64,000 nt of DNA from Clostridia bacterium (lineage in GTDB: Bacteria; Bacillota_A; Clostridia; UBA1212; UBA1255), in the NCBI GenBank assembly GCA_017522515.1, contig JAFWZH010000103.1:1-64000 (forward strand), given 5' to 3'. A program made the position numbers and the translations under genes. The notes beneath the pieces are model-generated. The model ran no database searches and was not told the origin of the DNA. It was given only the letters and a program-made list of their open reading frames with translations. Positions 46,303-55,505 of the stretch are shown in pieces; position 1 is the stretch's first letter, and each line of letters opens with the position of its first letter.

Positions 46303-48996
46303 ATGAGTATACATTTTAAAATTAACAATATAGAAGTTGAAGCAGAAGCAGGTGAGCTCCTTTTAAATGTAGCAAAGAGATACGACATAGATATTCCGTC
46401 GCTTTGTCACAATGATAAGGTTAAGTGCTATGGTGCATGCGGTGTATGTGTGGTAGAAAATGCTAAAGGTGGAAAATTGATGCGTTCTTGTTCTACTGAG
46501 GTAGGACCTCAATTTGAAGGAATGGAGATTTGCACAGAGTCAGCACGAGTAGTTCAGGCAAGAAAAATCGCCCTTGAATTACTTATGACAGATCACACAG
46601 GTGATTGTCGTCCTCCTTGTATGTTGGAATGTCCCGCGCACACAGATTGCCAAGGATATGTAGGTTTGATTGCAAACGGATATGCGGAAGAAGCTATTAA
46701 ATTGATAATGGAGAAAATTCCTCTGCCTGCATCAATCGGACGTGTATGTCCTCATCCTTGTGAAAAGGCGTGCCGCAGAGCAGCCTTAGAAGAGCCTGTT
46801 TCAATAGCAAACCTCAAGAGATTTGCGGCAGAAGTAAACCTCGAAAAAGGAAAAGATGCGTATAAGCCTGCAGTTGCAGCGGAAACAGGAAAAAAAGTTG
46901 CTGTAATAGGTGGCGGACCGGCAGGTCTCACAGCGGCTTCATCATTGAGAAGTAAAGGTCACACAGTAGATGTGTTTGACATGATGCCTGAAATGGGTGG
47001 TATGCTCCGCTACGGAATTCCTGAATACAGACTGCCTCAAGCTGTAATTGCTGAAGAAGTTGCGCTTTTGGCTTCTATGGGAATTTCAATGCATAACAAT
47101 GTAAAAATCGGTGAGGGAGAATATACCCTTGAGAATTTATCAGCTAAATACGATGCTGTTGTTGTTGCAATCGGTGCTTGGATAAGCAGTAAAATGCGAA
47201 TTCCCGGAGAGGATCTTGACGGCGTAATGGGCGGTATAGATTTCCTTCGTGAAGTTAATATGGGAAATATTCCAAATATTGGCAAGAAAGTTGTAATAGT
47301 AGGCGGCGGTAACACTGCAATGGATGCTTGCAGAAGTGCAGTTCGTGCAGGAGCAGAAGAAGTTTACACTTTATATAGAAGAACACGCGCTGAGATGCCT
47401 GCTGAACAAATAGAGATTGAGGAAGCAGAGGAAGAAGGCGTAATCTTTAAATTCCTTTGCAATCCTGTTGAAATTATTGGTGAAAATGGCAAGGCAACAA
47501 AAGTTAAAGCTCAAAAAATGATGCTTGGAGAGCCTGATGCCAGCGGCAGACGTGCTCCTGTGCCAATAGAGGGAGAATTTGACATTATTGATATTGACAC
47601 AGTTATCATGGCAATCGGTCAAAGTTGCAATGTTAAAGGTTTTGAAAGTCTTGAGCTTACAAGAAAAAATACCATTGTAGCAGATGATAATACTTATGCT
47701 ACTTCAATTAAGGGAGTATTCGCTTGTGGTGACGTAACAAACAGAGGACCCGGAATTGCTATTGCAGCGATAGCTGAAGCACAAAAAGCTGCAGTTGCTG
47801 TAGACTTATATTTGGCAAGCGGGGAAATTCCGACAGCAGTAAAAAATGAAGATAATGCATTTTATTCAAAGAGAACACTGACAAAAGAAGATATTAAAGA
47901 AGAGTATGCATTCCGCGGAAGTGATGCAAGAGTTCAAATGAAGCATCGCCCTGCTGATGAAAGAAAGAATGACTTTAATGATTTCATGTTGGGCTTCTCA
48001 CGTGAAGAGGCTGAGAAAGAAGCTGCAAGATGTTTGGAATGTGGCTGCTTAGACTATTACGAGTGTCGTTTAATAAATTATGCCAACAGATATGATGTTA
48101 AGCCGGAAAGAATCGGCGGGTACAAGCATAAAAGAGCAGATATGAAGGTTCGTTCCGAATACTTTACAAGAGATACAGATAAATGTATTCTTTGCGGTCT
48201 ATGTGTTCGTGCGTGTGAAGAAGTTACGGGCAGAGGCGTTTTGGGCTTGGTTGACAGAGGTTTTGATACAACTGTGCAGCCTGCTATGGGACTTCCTCTT
48301 AATCAAGCAGATTGTATGTCTTGCGGTTTGTGCGTTTCTGTATGTCCTACAGGTGCTTTGACGGAGAACATGAACGGAATGAAGGCTGTTCCGCTTCCGG
48401 AGAATATGTTTGTTCATAAATGTAATATGTGTTCTGCGGGATGTGACATGATGATTTCACATTACGGTAATGCAATAACGAAAGCTGTTCCTATGGCAGG
48501 TAAAGATGCAGATGTTCTTTGTGAGAGAGGCCGTTTTGTGCTTCCTGAGAGATTTACACTGGGCAATGCAATGGAAGGTGTACAAAAGGCCTTCGGAAAG
48601 ATTCTCAAGAGCGGAGCTATTTCTGCCGGAAAGATTGGCGTACTGATTTCGGCTTCTTGTGCTGAAAAGCAAGTTAAGGATATTTTGGCGTTTACCGTGG
48701 CTATTATGCCTGCATTTGTAGCGTCGAATTCCGTCGGAAAGCCGATTCCGGAGAAGTACAGGGCTTCTGTAGAGTTTGCAGCAGTTAAAAACGGTAAAGT
48801 AAGTGACATAAGTGAGCTTACAATCGGAGTAAACGATGAAATGTTGGCAAATTTGGGAGTAAAAGCCTTAGATGAACAGCAGAAAGCAAGAATTGAGTCC
48901 GGAGAAATAGAAACATTGTTTGTTTTCGGTGATGATATTTGTGACATTGACACATCTAAAGTAAAAAATATTGAAATCTTTAAGATTGAGTTTTAA
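46303..48996 (+). CDS. fusion: 2Fe-2S ferredoxin, GltD-like FAD/NAD(P) oxidoreductase, 4Fe-4S ferredoxins
   Basis: 897 aa. Order: plant-type [2Fe-2S] domain (Cys35, 46, 49, 63); Cys-rich segment CRPPCMLECPAHTDC to CPHPCEKACR (102-157) as in glutamate synthase small chain and NfnB; FAD Rossmann GGGPAG (203-208); NAD(P) Rossmann GGGNTA (334-339); AIGQ and CGDVTNRGPG near 455-475; two [4Fe-4S] sites starting near 628 and 670; then CNMCSAGC near 706, like the Fe4S4 entry domain of formate dehydrogenase, with no molybdopterin domain after it. The C-terminal 170 residues are otherwise plain. With NuoE and NuoF it likely links ferredoxin, NADH and NADPH pools. Confidence 0.82.
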   Translation: MSIHFKINNIEVEAEAGELLLNVAKRYDIDIPSLCHNDKVKCYGACGVCVVENAKGGKLMRSCSTEVGPQFEGMEICTESARVVQARKIALELLMTDHTGDCRPPCMLECPAHTDCQGYVGLIANGYAEEAIKLIMEKIPLPASIGRVCPHPCEKACRRAALEEPVSIANLKRFAAEVNLEKGKDAYKPAVAAETGKKVAVIGGGPAGLTAASSLRSKGHTVDVFDMMPEMGGMLRYGIPEYRLPQAVIAEEVALLASMGISMHNNVKIGEGEYTLENLSAKYDAVVVAIGAWISSKMRIPGEDLDGVMGGIDFLREVNMGNIPNIGKKVVIVGGGNTAMDACRSAVRAGAEEVYTLYRRTRAEMPAEQIEIEEAEEEGVIFKFLCNPVEIIGENGKATKVKAQKMMLGEPDASGRRAPVPIEGEFDIIDIDTVIMAIGQSCNVKGFESLELTRKNTIVADDNTYATSIKGVFACGDVTNRGPGIAIAAIAEAQKAAVAVDLYLASGEIPTAVKNEDNAFYSKRTLTKEDIKEEYAFRGSDARVQMKHRPADERKNDFNDFMLGFSREEAEKEAARCLECGCLDYYECRLINYANRYDVKPERIGGYKHKRADMKVRSEYFTRDTDKCILCGLCVRACEEVTGRGVLGLVDRGFDTTVQPAMGLPLNQADCMSCGLCVSVCPTGALTENMNGMKAVPLPENMFVHKCNMCSAGCDMMISHYGNAITKAVPMAGKDADVLCERGRFVLPERFTLGNAMEGVQKAFGKILKSGAISAGKIGVLISASCAEKQVKDILAFTVAIMPAFVASNSVGKPIPEKYRASVEFAAVKNGKVSDISELTIGVNDEMLANLGVKALDEQQKARIESGEIETLFVFGDDICDIDTSKVKNIEIFKIEF

Positions 48997-49065
48997 TTGT
49001 CCGCAAAATTTTTGCGGTATGCAAAATTCGGTGGTAAACTTGACCGGGAGGATTTTGGATTTTTT

Positions 49066-49719
49066 ATGATGTCAAATATTAAAACACATTTAAAAGGTAT
49101 GGGAAAGCTTGTCTACGTATATTTATTGGCGGTTGCCATAAGTTGGGCGGCTTTTCCCGTTATCGCAATAACTTTGCAACAATACGCTCAGATATATGTT
49201 GTGATAAGTGTTTATACCTTTATTTCAACACTTGTGCTTATAGCTATGCTGTATATAACAATGCATGGTTTTGGTGAAGCAGACAGAAAACCGTACGAAT
49301 GGAAAAGATACAATTTAAAAGGTTTTGTTTGCGGTTTAATGGCATTTATTGCTGTTTTATTGGTAGAAGAGATTGTAATTTTACTGGCAAATGAGTATGT
49401 TGTCGTAAAGCATCCTTTTTTGACGATTGAGTCTTTAAATCACTACGCAAAGCTTGTGTTGTATATGCCATTTTTCTGGTTTTACAGGATCATTTCTCCT
49501 CCGACGGAGGTTAGTGTAGTACCGGATATTACGAATATTACCGCATTGTTGCCCGGTTTGATTTTTGTAATTGTATCCGGAATAGGATACTTAATGGGCT
49601 TTCATGGTGTGAGAATTGTAAAAAATCCGCCCAAGGGAAAATTTCTTCGCAAATTCCTTTACGGAGGTCCGCATAAGCCTAAAAAGAAAAAAGAACTACC
49701 AAAGGAAGATGCAAAATAA
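49066..49719 (+). CDS. five-TM membrane protein, unknown
   Basis: 217 aa with about five hydrophobic helices and a Lys/Pro-rich C-terminal tail (KPKKKKELPKED). Family not recognised. ATG at 49066 (or 49069) is preferred, with GGGAGG at 49046-49051 somewhat far upstream; an in-frame TTG at 48997 would abut the previous stop. Co-transcription with the redox module is likely, but a functional link is only positional. Confidence 0.65.
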   Translation: MMSNIKTHLKGMGKLVYVYLLAVAISWAAFPVIAITLQQYAQIYVVISVYTFISTLVLIAMLYITMHGFGEADRKPYEWKRYNLKGFVCGLMAFIAVLLVEEIVILLANEYVVVKHPFLTIESLNHYAKLVLYMPFFWFYRIISPPTEVSVVPDITNITALLPGLIFVIVSGIGYLMGFHGVRIVKNPPKGKFLRKFLYGGPHKPKKKKELPKEDAK

Positions 49720-49742
49720 AATTTGTTTAGAGGGAATGTTTA

Positions 49743-50585
49743 ATGAATATAGAAGATTTTTCAAACAAAATAGAAGAGCTGGTTGCCGATCTTTATGAGC
49801 AAAGCATACAAAATCAAGAATCTGCATGGAAGGTGCTGTATAAAAAGGTTGATGACAGATTTGAAGAGAAAGCAGAATTTATAAAGGAAGCTACAGCGGA
49901 TTGGACTGTTGAAGAGTGGAAGAAATTATTTTTACATCAAAATAATATAGGAAATCCAGATATTTACGCATTTATAGCTAAGAAAATCGAAGAACTTACA
50001 GATGGTAGGTTTTTTAAGGAATGTGTAGCAGAAAATATGTCGTACATTGAGAAAAATGTATATTCGACTACAGATAAAGAAGCTTTATACAAGTCGGATA
50101 TTTTATTAAGCGCGGTTAAAGCACTTAACAGAATTTCAAGTTCCTCGGCGAAAGAAGAAGGAGAGCAAGCATTCCGTATGTGCAATCCTGTTAATGAGCA
50201 TATTTTATATGAACTTGCAGAATATGTGGCGGCACAATGTGAAGATAAACTCCCCGAGATGATTTCGGATGAAAGTATAGACGGAGACAAATTGGTGGCT
50301 CTTTTGTCAATGTGTATTCAGGAGAACAAGCGTAACGACAAAATTTATGCTGCCATGAAACAGAGATTTAAGAAAATACCCGATAACAGCGAAACAAAGG
50401 ATATATTTGCAGCAATCTTTGGAGATTACGGCGAGTCGAACGCAATTATGATGCTGAGAAAATTTGCCAAATCTTTAATTGCAGAGTATACAGAGGACGG
50501 CAACAGAGAAACTTTTAGCAGAATTATGATGGTTATGTCTGTAATTGAAGGTCTTGGTGGAATAACAGACGATTTGATGCAATAA
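49743..50585 (+). CDS. soluble helical protein, unknown
   Basis: 280 aa, acidic, predicted all-helical, no signal or membrane segment. No motif recognised. It starts at ATG 49743 with GAGGGAA upstream, 23 bp after the preceding gene, and is followed by the hairpin at 50605-50648. Last gene of the run that starts with the NuoE gene. Confidence 0.65.
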   Translation: MNIEDFSNKIEELVADLYEQSIQNQESAWKVLYKKVDDRFEEKAEFIKEATADWTVEEWKKLFLHQNNIGNPDIYAFIAKKIEELTDGRFFKECVAENMSYIEKNVYSTTDKEALYKSDILLSAVKALNRISSSSAKEEGEQAFRMCNPVNEHILYELAEYVAAQCEDKLPEMISDESIDGDKLVALLSMCIQENKRNDKIYAAMKQRFKKIPDNSETKDIFAAIFGDYGESNAIMMLRKFAKSLIAEYTEDGNRETFSRIMMVMSVIEGLGGITDDLMQ

Positions 50586-50604
50586 AATTAATTAGAATAT
50601 TTTA

Positions 50605-50648
50605 ACACCTCCTGTAATATGCTTTAGTAAGTAGTATGCAGGGGGTGT
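50605..50648 (+). terminator. hairpin covering the amidase SD; possible terminator/regulatory switch
   Basis: ACACCTCCTG (50605-50614) pairs with CAGGGGGTGT (50639-50648), 10 bp with one G-U, loop of 24 nt, followed by CTTTATTTG. The right arm contains GGGGGTG (50641-50647), the only SD for the next gene, and the left arm contains CCTCC. Confidence 0.65.
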
Positions 50649-50654
50649 CTTTAT

Positions 50655-51410
50655 TTGATACTTATAATGAAAAAAACAAACGTAATATTGGGAATCTTGA
50701 TTTTTGTTCTTGTTGCGGCAATTATAGCGCTGAATTTGGGTTTTGCAGGGGAAGAGGACGGAAATGTGGTAAATGCTTCCGGCTACGTTGAAACTCTTTC
50801 AACTACAGGCAAAATAGTGGTGATTGATGCCGGGCATGGGGGAGAAGATCCGGGGGCTGTGAGTGCATACAGTGGTGCTAAAGAAAAGGATATTACTTTA
50901 TTTATTGCTCAAAAAACAAAAGCTCTTCTTGAAGATGCCGGTTATACTGTGGTTATGACAAGAACAGAGGATGTATTGTCTTATGATGACGAAAAGTTAT
51001 CAATGACAGCAAAAAGGAGACAGGATTTAATTAAAAGAAAAAAAATGATGGATGAAAGCAACGCAGATATTGTTGTGAGTATTCATCTGAATTCATTTAG
51101 TGACTCACAATATCACGGAGCGCAAACATTTTATACAAAAGAATCATTATCAAGTAAGAAACTGGCAGTGAGTTTGCAAACTGCGTTGAGGGAAATTTTA
51201 GAGCCGGAGAATGATAGAGAAGCACTGTTAAAGTCGGAGGAAATAATAATTACAAAAAATTGCAAAGTAACAACAGCAATAGTTGAGTGTGGATTTTTAT
51301 CAAATCAGGCGGAGGAAAGCAAGTTGATTAATGAGGCTTATCAGACTAAAATTGCAGAGGCTATAAAAGCGGGAGTGGATAATTATTTTACGGTAATAGC
51401 ACCAAAATAG
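50655..51410 (+). CDS. N-acetylmuramoyl-L-alanine amidase, CwlD-like
   Basis: 251 aa. N-terminal membrane/signal segment (about 6-29), then an Amidase_3 zinc domain: IDAGHGGEDPG near 55 (His ligand), a Glu near 78, VSIHLNSF near 139 (His), and VECGFLSN near 212 (catalytic Glu). It cleaves the MurNAc-L-Ala bond. The single-domain layout with membrane anchor resembles CwlD, which makes muramic lactam in spore cortex. Start TTG 50655 has GGGGGTG 7 nt upstream; ATG 50667 is the alternative. Confidence 0.85.
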   Translation: MILIMKKTNVILGILIFVLVAAIIALNLGFAGEEDGNVVNASGYVETLSTTGKIVVIDAGHGGEDPGAVSAYSGAKEKDITLFIAQKTKALLEDAGYTVVMTRTEDVLSYDDEKLSMTAKRRQDLIKRKKMMDESNADIVVSIHLNSFSDSQYHGAQTFYTKESLSSKKLAVSLQTALREILEPENDREALLKSEEIIITKNCKVTTAIVECGFLSNQAEESKLINEAYQTKIAEAIKAGVDNYFTVIAPK

Positions 51411-51487
51411 ACGTTTTTAAACCATTTGGGAAATAATCGAGCATTAACGGATATGTTTTTTTGCTCAATATAGGGAAAAAGGAAGAG

Positions 51488-51518
51488 TCGACGGGAAATA
51501 GTAATCCCGTCGATTTTT
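51488..51518 (+). terminator. terminator after the amidase gene
   Basis: TCGACGGGA (51488-51496) pairs with TCCCGTCGA (51505-51513), 8-nt loop, then TTTTT. Confidence 0.92.
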
Positions 51519-51586
51519 GTTGTATTTAGGTATATTCTTCTGACTGTACCCGTTAATTCAATGGGAAATATACGGAGGTGTTTTTT

Positions 51587-53113
51587 ATGAATGATGTTTT
51601 AAACGGACGATTTTCAATAATAGAGACTGTTTCTGAGAATAGGCTGTATAAAGCTGTGGATACCGCTACAGGACAAATGACGGCTGTTAAAAAATGGATA
51701 AATGAGGACAGTTATTTTAAAGCAGAGTTAGATGCATTAACATCCCTTAAACACCTTAGCGTACCGCAAATTGTTTGTAACTTTGAAGAAGATGGTTGCA
51801 AATATATTGCGGAGGAATGGTTGGACGGTGCACCCCCTAAAAAACTCAGCACCTCAAAAGATACTGTAAACCTTGCTGTTGAAATTGCAGAGTTTCTTTC
51901 TGCAATGAATTCATCCCAATGCCCCTCACGCATACATGGTGATATAAAACCGTCCAATCTTATTATTAACAACGGTAAGGTTTACTTTATTGATTTTGAG
52001 TGTTCTGTGATAACAGGTGAAGAAAAAAGAGAATCTAAGGATACATTTAAGGTGATAGGAAAGTATTTTACTGCACCTGAGGTTTTCTATGGTAGGCAAT
52101 GTATACAAAGTGATATTTATTCCGTAGGTGCGGTTATGGCTTGGATGCTGGGAGGTGTGGATGACGATGGATTAAATTTATCTCGTATTGCTGCGGATAG
52201 CAAGCTTAAAGCAATAATAAAAAAGTGTCTATCATATAAAATTGAAAAAAGATATGCTTCTGTGGATGAATTAATATATGACCTTAAATTAATTAATAGT
52301 AAAACAGATATAAATATATCCTTAACCAAAGATATTTGCAGAGAGAGTTTTTCGGTTTTTGTAGATTGCAATGTTTTTTTTGCATGGGAAATGGCTGCGA
52401 CAGCAACCACTTGTTTTGGAATGAAAGCCTGTGTTATGGCTGTTACTGATCGAACACAGAGAAAAATAAATTATTTTTCGGATATTAATAGAACATATAG
52501 CACACAAAATGTGGAAGAAGAAACAATACCGTATTATTTTAGTGCAGAATCTTTATTTAAAAGAGAAGCCTCTTTATGGCTGGCCAAAGGGCTTATAAAT
52601 AATGCTTCGGAGGCAGGAGAGAGAATGTTTTATTCAGGATCTAGATTTCCGGGAGAGGCAGAACCTGATAATGAGGAATATATAAAAGATCTTGTTAAAT
52701 GGGGGAAAGACAATTTTGACTGCATTATATTTGTAACAGACAGATATGATGACAAACCTGCTGTTAAGAATTTCGCGGCTGAATGTGATTATACAATAGC
52801 TACACCATTAGCAAATGTCGATGATATAGAAGCTTGTAAGGATTACTATGAGTGCTTTGGAGGTCGTGTACTTTATGCGGCATGGGAATTTAGCAGAGAA
52901 AGCAGTTTGCCCGAGGAGAGTATTAGGTTAATAGTTGGCGAAGATAACTACCTTGGTGCAATTTTACGTAGTGATGAAAAGAATTATAGACGTAATTTTG
53001 CAGGCAAAATACAACCGATATTCATGACTGAGGCAAAGGAAGAGCAGGCAGGATATGTACAAATAATAAATCGGATATTTAGAATTAGGAATTTCCAAAA
53101 AAGGAGTGTGTGA
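51587..53113 (+). CDS. Hanks-type Ser/Thr kinase domain fused to a TadZ/CpaE-like domain
   Basis: 508 aa. Kinase domain (about 5-245): Lys in TAVKKW (about 35), catalytic loop RIHGDIKPSN (His117-Asp119, Asn124), metal motif DFE (136-138) in place of DFG, and APEV near 165. The remaining half (about 255-505) alternates strands and helices like a ParA/MinD fold, with FDCIIFVTD near 375, but the expected P-loop position (VDCNVFFAWEMA) has no GK[ST]. TadZ/CpaE proteins are atypical ParA ATPases that place Tad pili. As first gene of the Tad-like operon it probably couples phosphorylation to machine assembly. SD GGAGG, 8 nt before ATG. Confidence 0.72.
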   Translation: MNDVLNGRFSIIETVSENRLYKAVDTATGQMTAVKKWINEDSYFKAELDALTSLKHLSVPQIVCNFEEDGCKYIAEEWLDGAPPKKLSTSKDTVNLAVEIAEFLSAMNSSQCPSRIHGDIKPSNLIINNGKVYFIDFECSVITGEEKRESKDTFKVIGKYFTAPEVFYGRQCIQSDIYSVGAVMAWMLGGVDDDGLNLSRIAADSKLKAIIKKCLSYKIEKRYASVDELIYDLKLINSKTDINISLTKDICRESFSVFVDCNVFFAWEMAATATTCFGMKACVMAVTDRTQRKINYFSDINRTYSTQNVEEETIPYYFSAESLFKREASLWLAKGLINNASEAGERMFYSGSRFPGEAEPDNEEYIKDLVKWGKDNFDCIIFVTDRYDDKPAVKNFAAECDYTIATPLANVDDIEACKDYYECFGGRVLYAAWEFSRESSLPEESIRLIVGEDNYLGAILRSDEKNYRRNFAGKIQPIFMTEAKEEQAGYVQIINRIFRIRNFQKRSV

Positions 53114-53116
53114 GAA

Positions 53117-53830
53117 ATGAAAAAAAATATTGTTTTAAAAACTGCAATTTTTCTTTTAAGTATGGCGGTAGTCTCCGGAATATATACATTTATTGTAATT
53201 CCGTCAGTAAAAAAGGAAGAAAAGGCGATATATGAGAAAAAATTAGAGACAGAAATGTATACGTATATAAGTGTTCTGACATATACAGGGGACACGCCCT
53301 TGCTGGAAAATACAATTATTACAGAAGCAGTAAAGGCATGCTTCGAAAAAGTTCAAATGCCGTTGGGCTGTGCTACTTCAGATTATGTAAGCGATTTCGA
53401 CGATATTTGCGGAATGCAACTTAAATATGCAATTTGCAATGGACAGCAGGTTTCTTATAACAATTTTAAGGAATTCTTAAAAGATGCTGATGGTAGTGAA
53501 AGATTAAAAGAATTTCCAATAAGCAGTCTTGTAGCAGGACAAGCAATGCCGGGGAGATATGCTGATATTTTACTTAAATATCCTGATGGCAGTTCAGCAG
53601 TTGTTGTGCCCAAGATTCAAATATATGACATACAGCAAGAAAGTGAAGGAAATATTACAGGAAATAAAAAAGATGTAAAGGCGTACACGATGGTTTTTGC
53701 AGTAAACGAAGAGGAATATAATGATTTAATTGAGGCAATAAAGGAAGGAGTATTAGAAATTCGCATATATATAGATGAATTACAGGTAGCCTCCGAAAAA
53801 ACATATATTCCCGCAAGTTTTGTCAGATAG
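53117..53830 (+). CDS. CpaB/RcpC-like pilus assembly protein
   Basis: 237 aa. One N-terminal transmembrane helix, then an extracytoplasmic region with an SAF-like part (about 40-120) and SSLVAGQAMPGRYADILLKY near 150, resembling the RcpC/CpaB domain. In Gram-negatives CpaB works with the secretin; here there is no outer membrane, so it probably supports the pilus base outside the membrane. SD AAGGAG; begins 3 bp after the kinase gene. Confidence 0.65.
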   Translation: MKKNIVLKTAIFLLSMAVVSGIYTFIVIPSVKKEEKAIYEKKLETEMYTYISVLTYTGDTPLLENTIITEAVKACFEKVQMPLGCATSDYVSDFDDICGMQLKYAICNGQQVSYNNFKEFLKDADGSERLKEFPISSLVAGQAMPGRYADILLKYPDGSSAVVVPKIQIYDIQQESEGNITGNKKDVKAYTMVFAVNEEEYNDLIEAIKEGVLEIRIYIDELQVASEKTYIPASFVR

Positions 53831-53839
53831 GGTAAAAAA

Positions 53840-55501
53840 ATGGGTTATCTTAATTCAAAAGCATGGAAAGAGTTAATAGAAATAGTTGCGGATTGTTTGT
53901 CAGACAGCACGCGTTTTGCAGAAACGTATAAAGTAGACAAGCTAAAAGCAGAAAAAGCAATACGATCTTTCACGGTAATGAAAGATATGGCTGCTTTAGG
54001 GGGCAAATCTGCAAGGCAAAATATTGTTGACTATTATATTAAATTGTTAGAAACATATAAAGAAATAGATATAGATGAAGCGATTGGAAGAGCAGTTGAT
54101 TTTAATGATATTAATAATAATAGCCCGGAGATAGTCTTTGAACTTTTGTTGGCAAATTTTTCTTTTGAGAAAATATGGGAAGAGTATAAGCCCTTCAGTG
54201 AAGATGACAGTGTGCTTGAAGAAGCTTCATTAATGAAGACAGCTAAGAAAATGTCACAGGAAACAGGCTTTATGCACAAATACGCAACAAAAAGAGAAAA
54301 ACTAAACTTTATATGTGTTCTGCTGTATGCCGTAAGCTACGGACAAAGTTGCATTGAATCTTTGCAGTATAAGGATATAAATGAGATTGGAATATTAAAT
54401 AAAAATTATATTTATATTATCTATAAAGGAGCAAAAATTCATCTGAAATTTTTGCAGTTCGACAACAGCGGGACAATAATTAATATTCAAAAAAAAGCAA
54501 CACAAAAATCAGCATTGAACTACGACATGCAAAATCCAATGTTGGTGACAGCAAAAAATAACTCCAACAGAATAAGTGTTGCAGGTTATGATGTTACACC
54601 GGGAGATGAAGATTTTTATTATAACGAAAGAATTTTTAACCTAAATGTTGTATCGTTAGAGGACATAAGAGATAAATATAAAACAATTGACGATAGAATA
54701 ATAGAATTTTTAAGATTTAATCAAAAAGGGAGAGGTAGTTTTATTGTTTCAGGATCTGACATGGGCGTTGGTAAAAGTACTTTCCTTCTTTCTATGATAG
54801 GGGAGTACCCGAATTCGTGGGGAATAGGTATTCTTGACCAACAAAATGAGTTGCAGATAGGAGTTAAATATCCGGATAAGAATGTAATTACGTTGGTAGA
54901 AAATGCTAAAAGAAATCTTGCACAGTGTTTTGCTTATTTACTTAAAACATCACGAGATGTCCTTGTTGTCAGTGAAATTACTTTACCTGAGGAAGTCTCT
55001 GAACTTGTAAATTCTGCCTTGAGATTAAATGCCGGAGTAAGTGCCACGATGCACTCGTTTTCACCTAAGGAAGTTATACCTAATTTACGAAATTTAATGA
55101 TGAAGACACCAATGTATCATGATAAAAGTACAGCAGAAGAGGACATCGCGGGCTGTATAGATTTAATAATACACTTAAAAAGGTTAAATACCGGTAGAAT
55201 TGTTGTAGACAGCATACATGAAGTATATTCTAATACGTCATGGCGAGAGGAGTTTGTATATGAGGAGGCATTTAAAAAAGACAGGGATTTTATGACAATG
55301 CAGCTTATATCTCTCGGAACTAAATATTTAAGTAGTTTAATGGCTGGAAAACAGTACAAACTTAAAACATTATTTAAGTTTCAAGAAGGTATTGGATGGC
55401 AAAGGCCTGAAAGCCCATCAGAGCAATATTTAAATAAAATGAGTAGATACGCTGGGAAAGAGGCTGTAAAAAAAATAAAAAGTATCTTTGAGGAGGTATA
55501 A
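53840..55501 (+). CDS. TadA/CpaF-like secretion ATPase
   Basis: 553 aa. The N-terminal helical part (about 1-150) is divergent; the ATPase core has SGSDMGVGKSTFLLSM (Walker A, about 310), VVSEI (Walker B region, about 377) and SATMHSFSPKEVI (His box, about 405). It powers pilus assembly or secretion from the cytoplasm. The last codons (GAG-GAG-GTA) form the SD of the next gene. Confidence 0.82.
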   Translation: MGYLNSKAWKELIEIVADCLSDSTRFAETYKVDKLKAEKAIRSFTVMKDMAALGGKSARQNIVDYYIKLLETYKEIDIDEAIGRAVDFNDINNNSPEIVFELLLANFSFEKIWEEYKPFSEDDSVLEEASLMKTAKKMSQETGFMHKYATKREKLNFICVLLYAVSYGQSCIESLQYKDINEIGILNKNYIYIIYKGAKIHLKFLQFDNSGTIINIQKKATQKSALNYDMQNPMLVTAKNNSNRISVAGYDVTPGDEDFYYNERIFNLNVVSLEDIRDKYKTIDDRIIEFLRFNQKGRGSFIVSGSDMGVGKSTFLLSMIGEYPNSWGIGILDQQNELQIGVKYPDKNVITLVENAKRNLAQCFAYLLKTSRDVLVVSEITLPEEVSELVNSALRLNAGVSATMHSFSPKEVIPNLRNLMMKTPMYHDKSTAEEDIAGCIDLIIHLKRLNTGRIVVDSIHEVYSNTSWREEFVYEEAFKKDRDFMTMQLISLGTKYLSSLMAGKQYKLKTLFKFQEGIGWQRPESPSEQYLNKMSRYAGKEAVKKIKSIFEEV

Positions 55502-55505
55502 GTTT

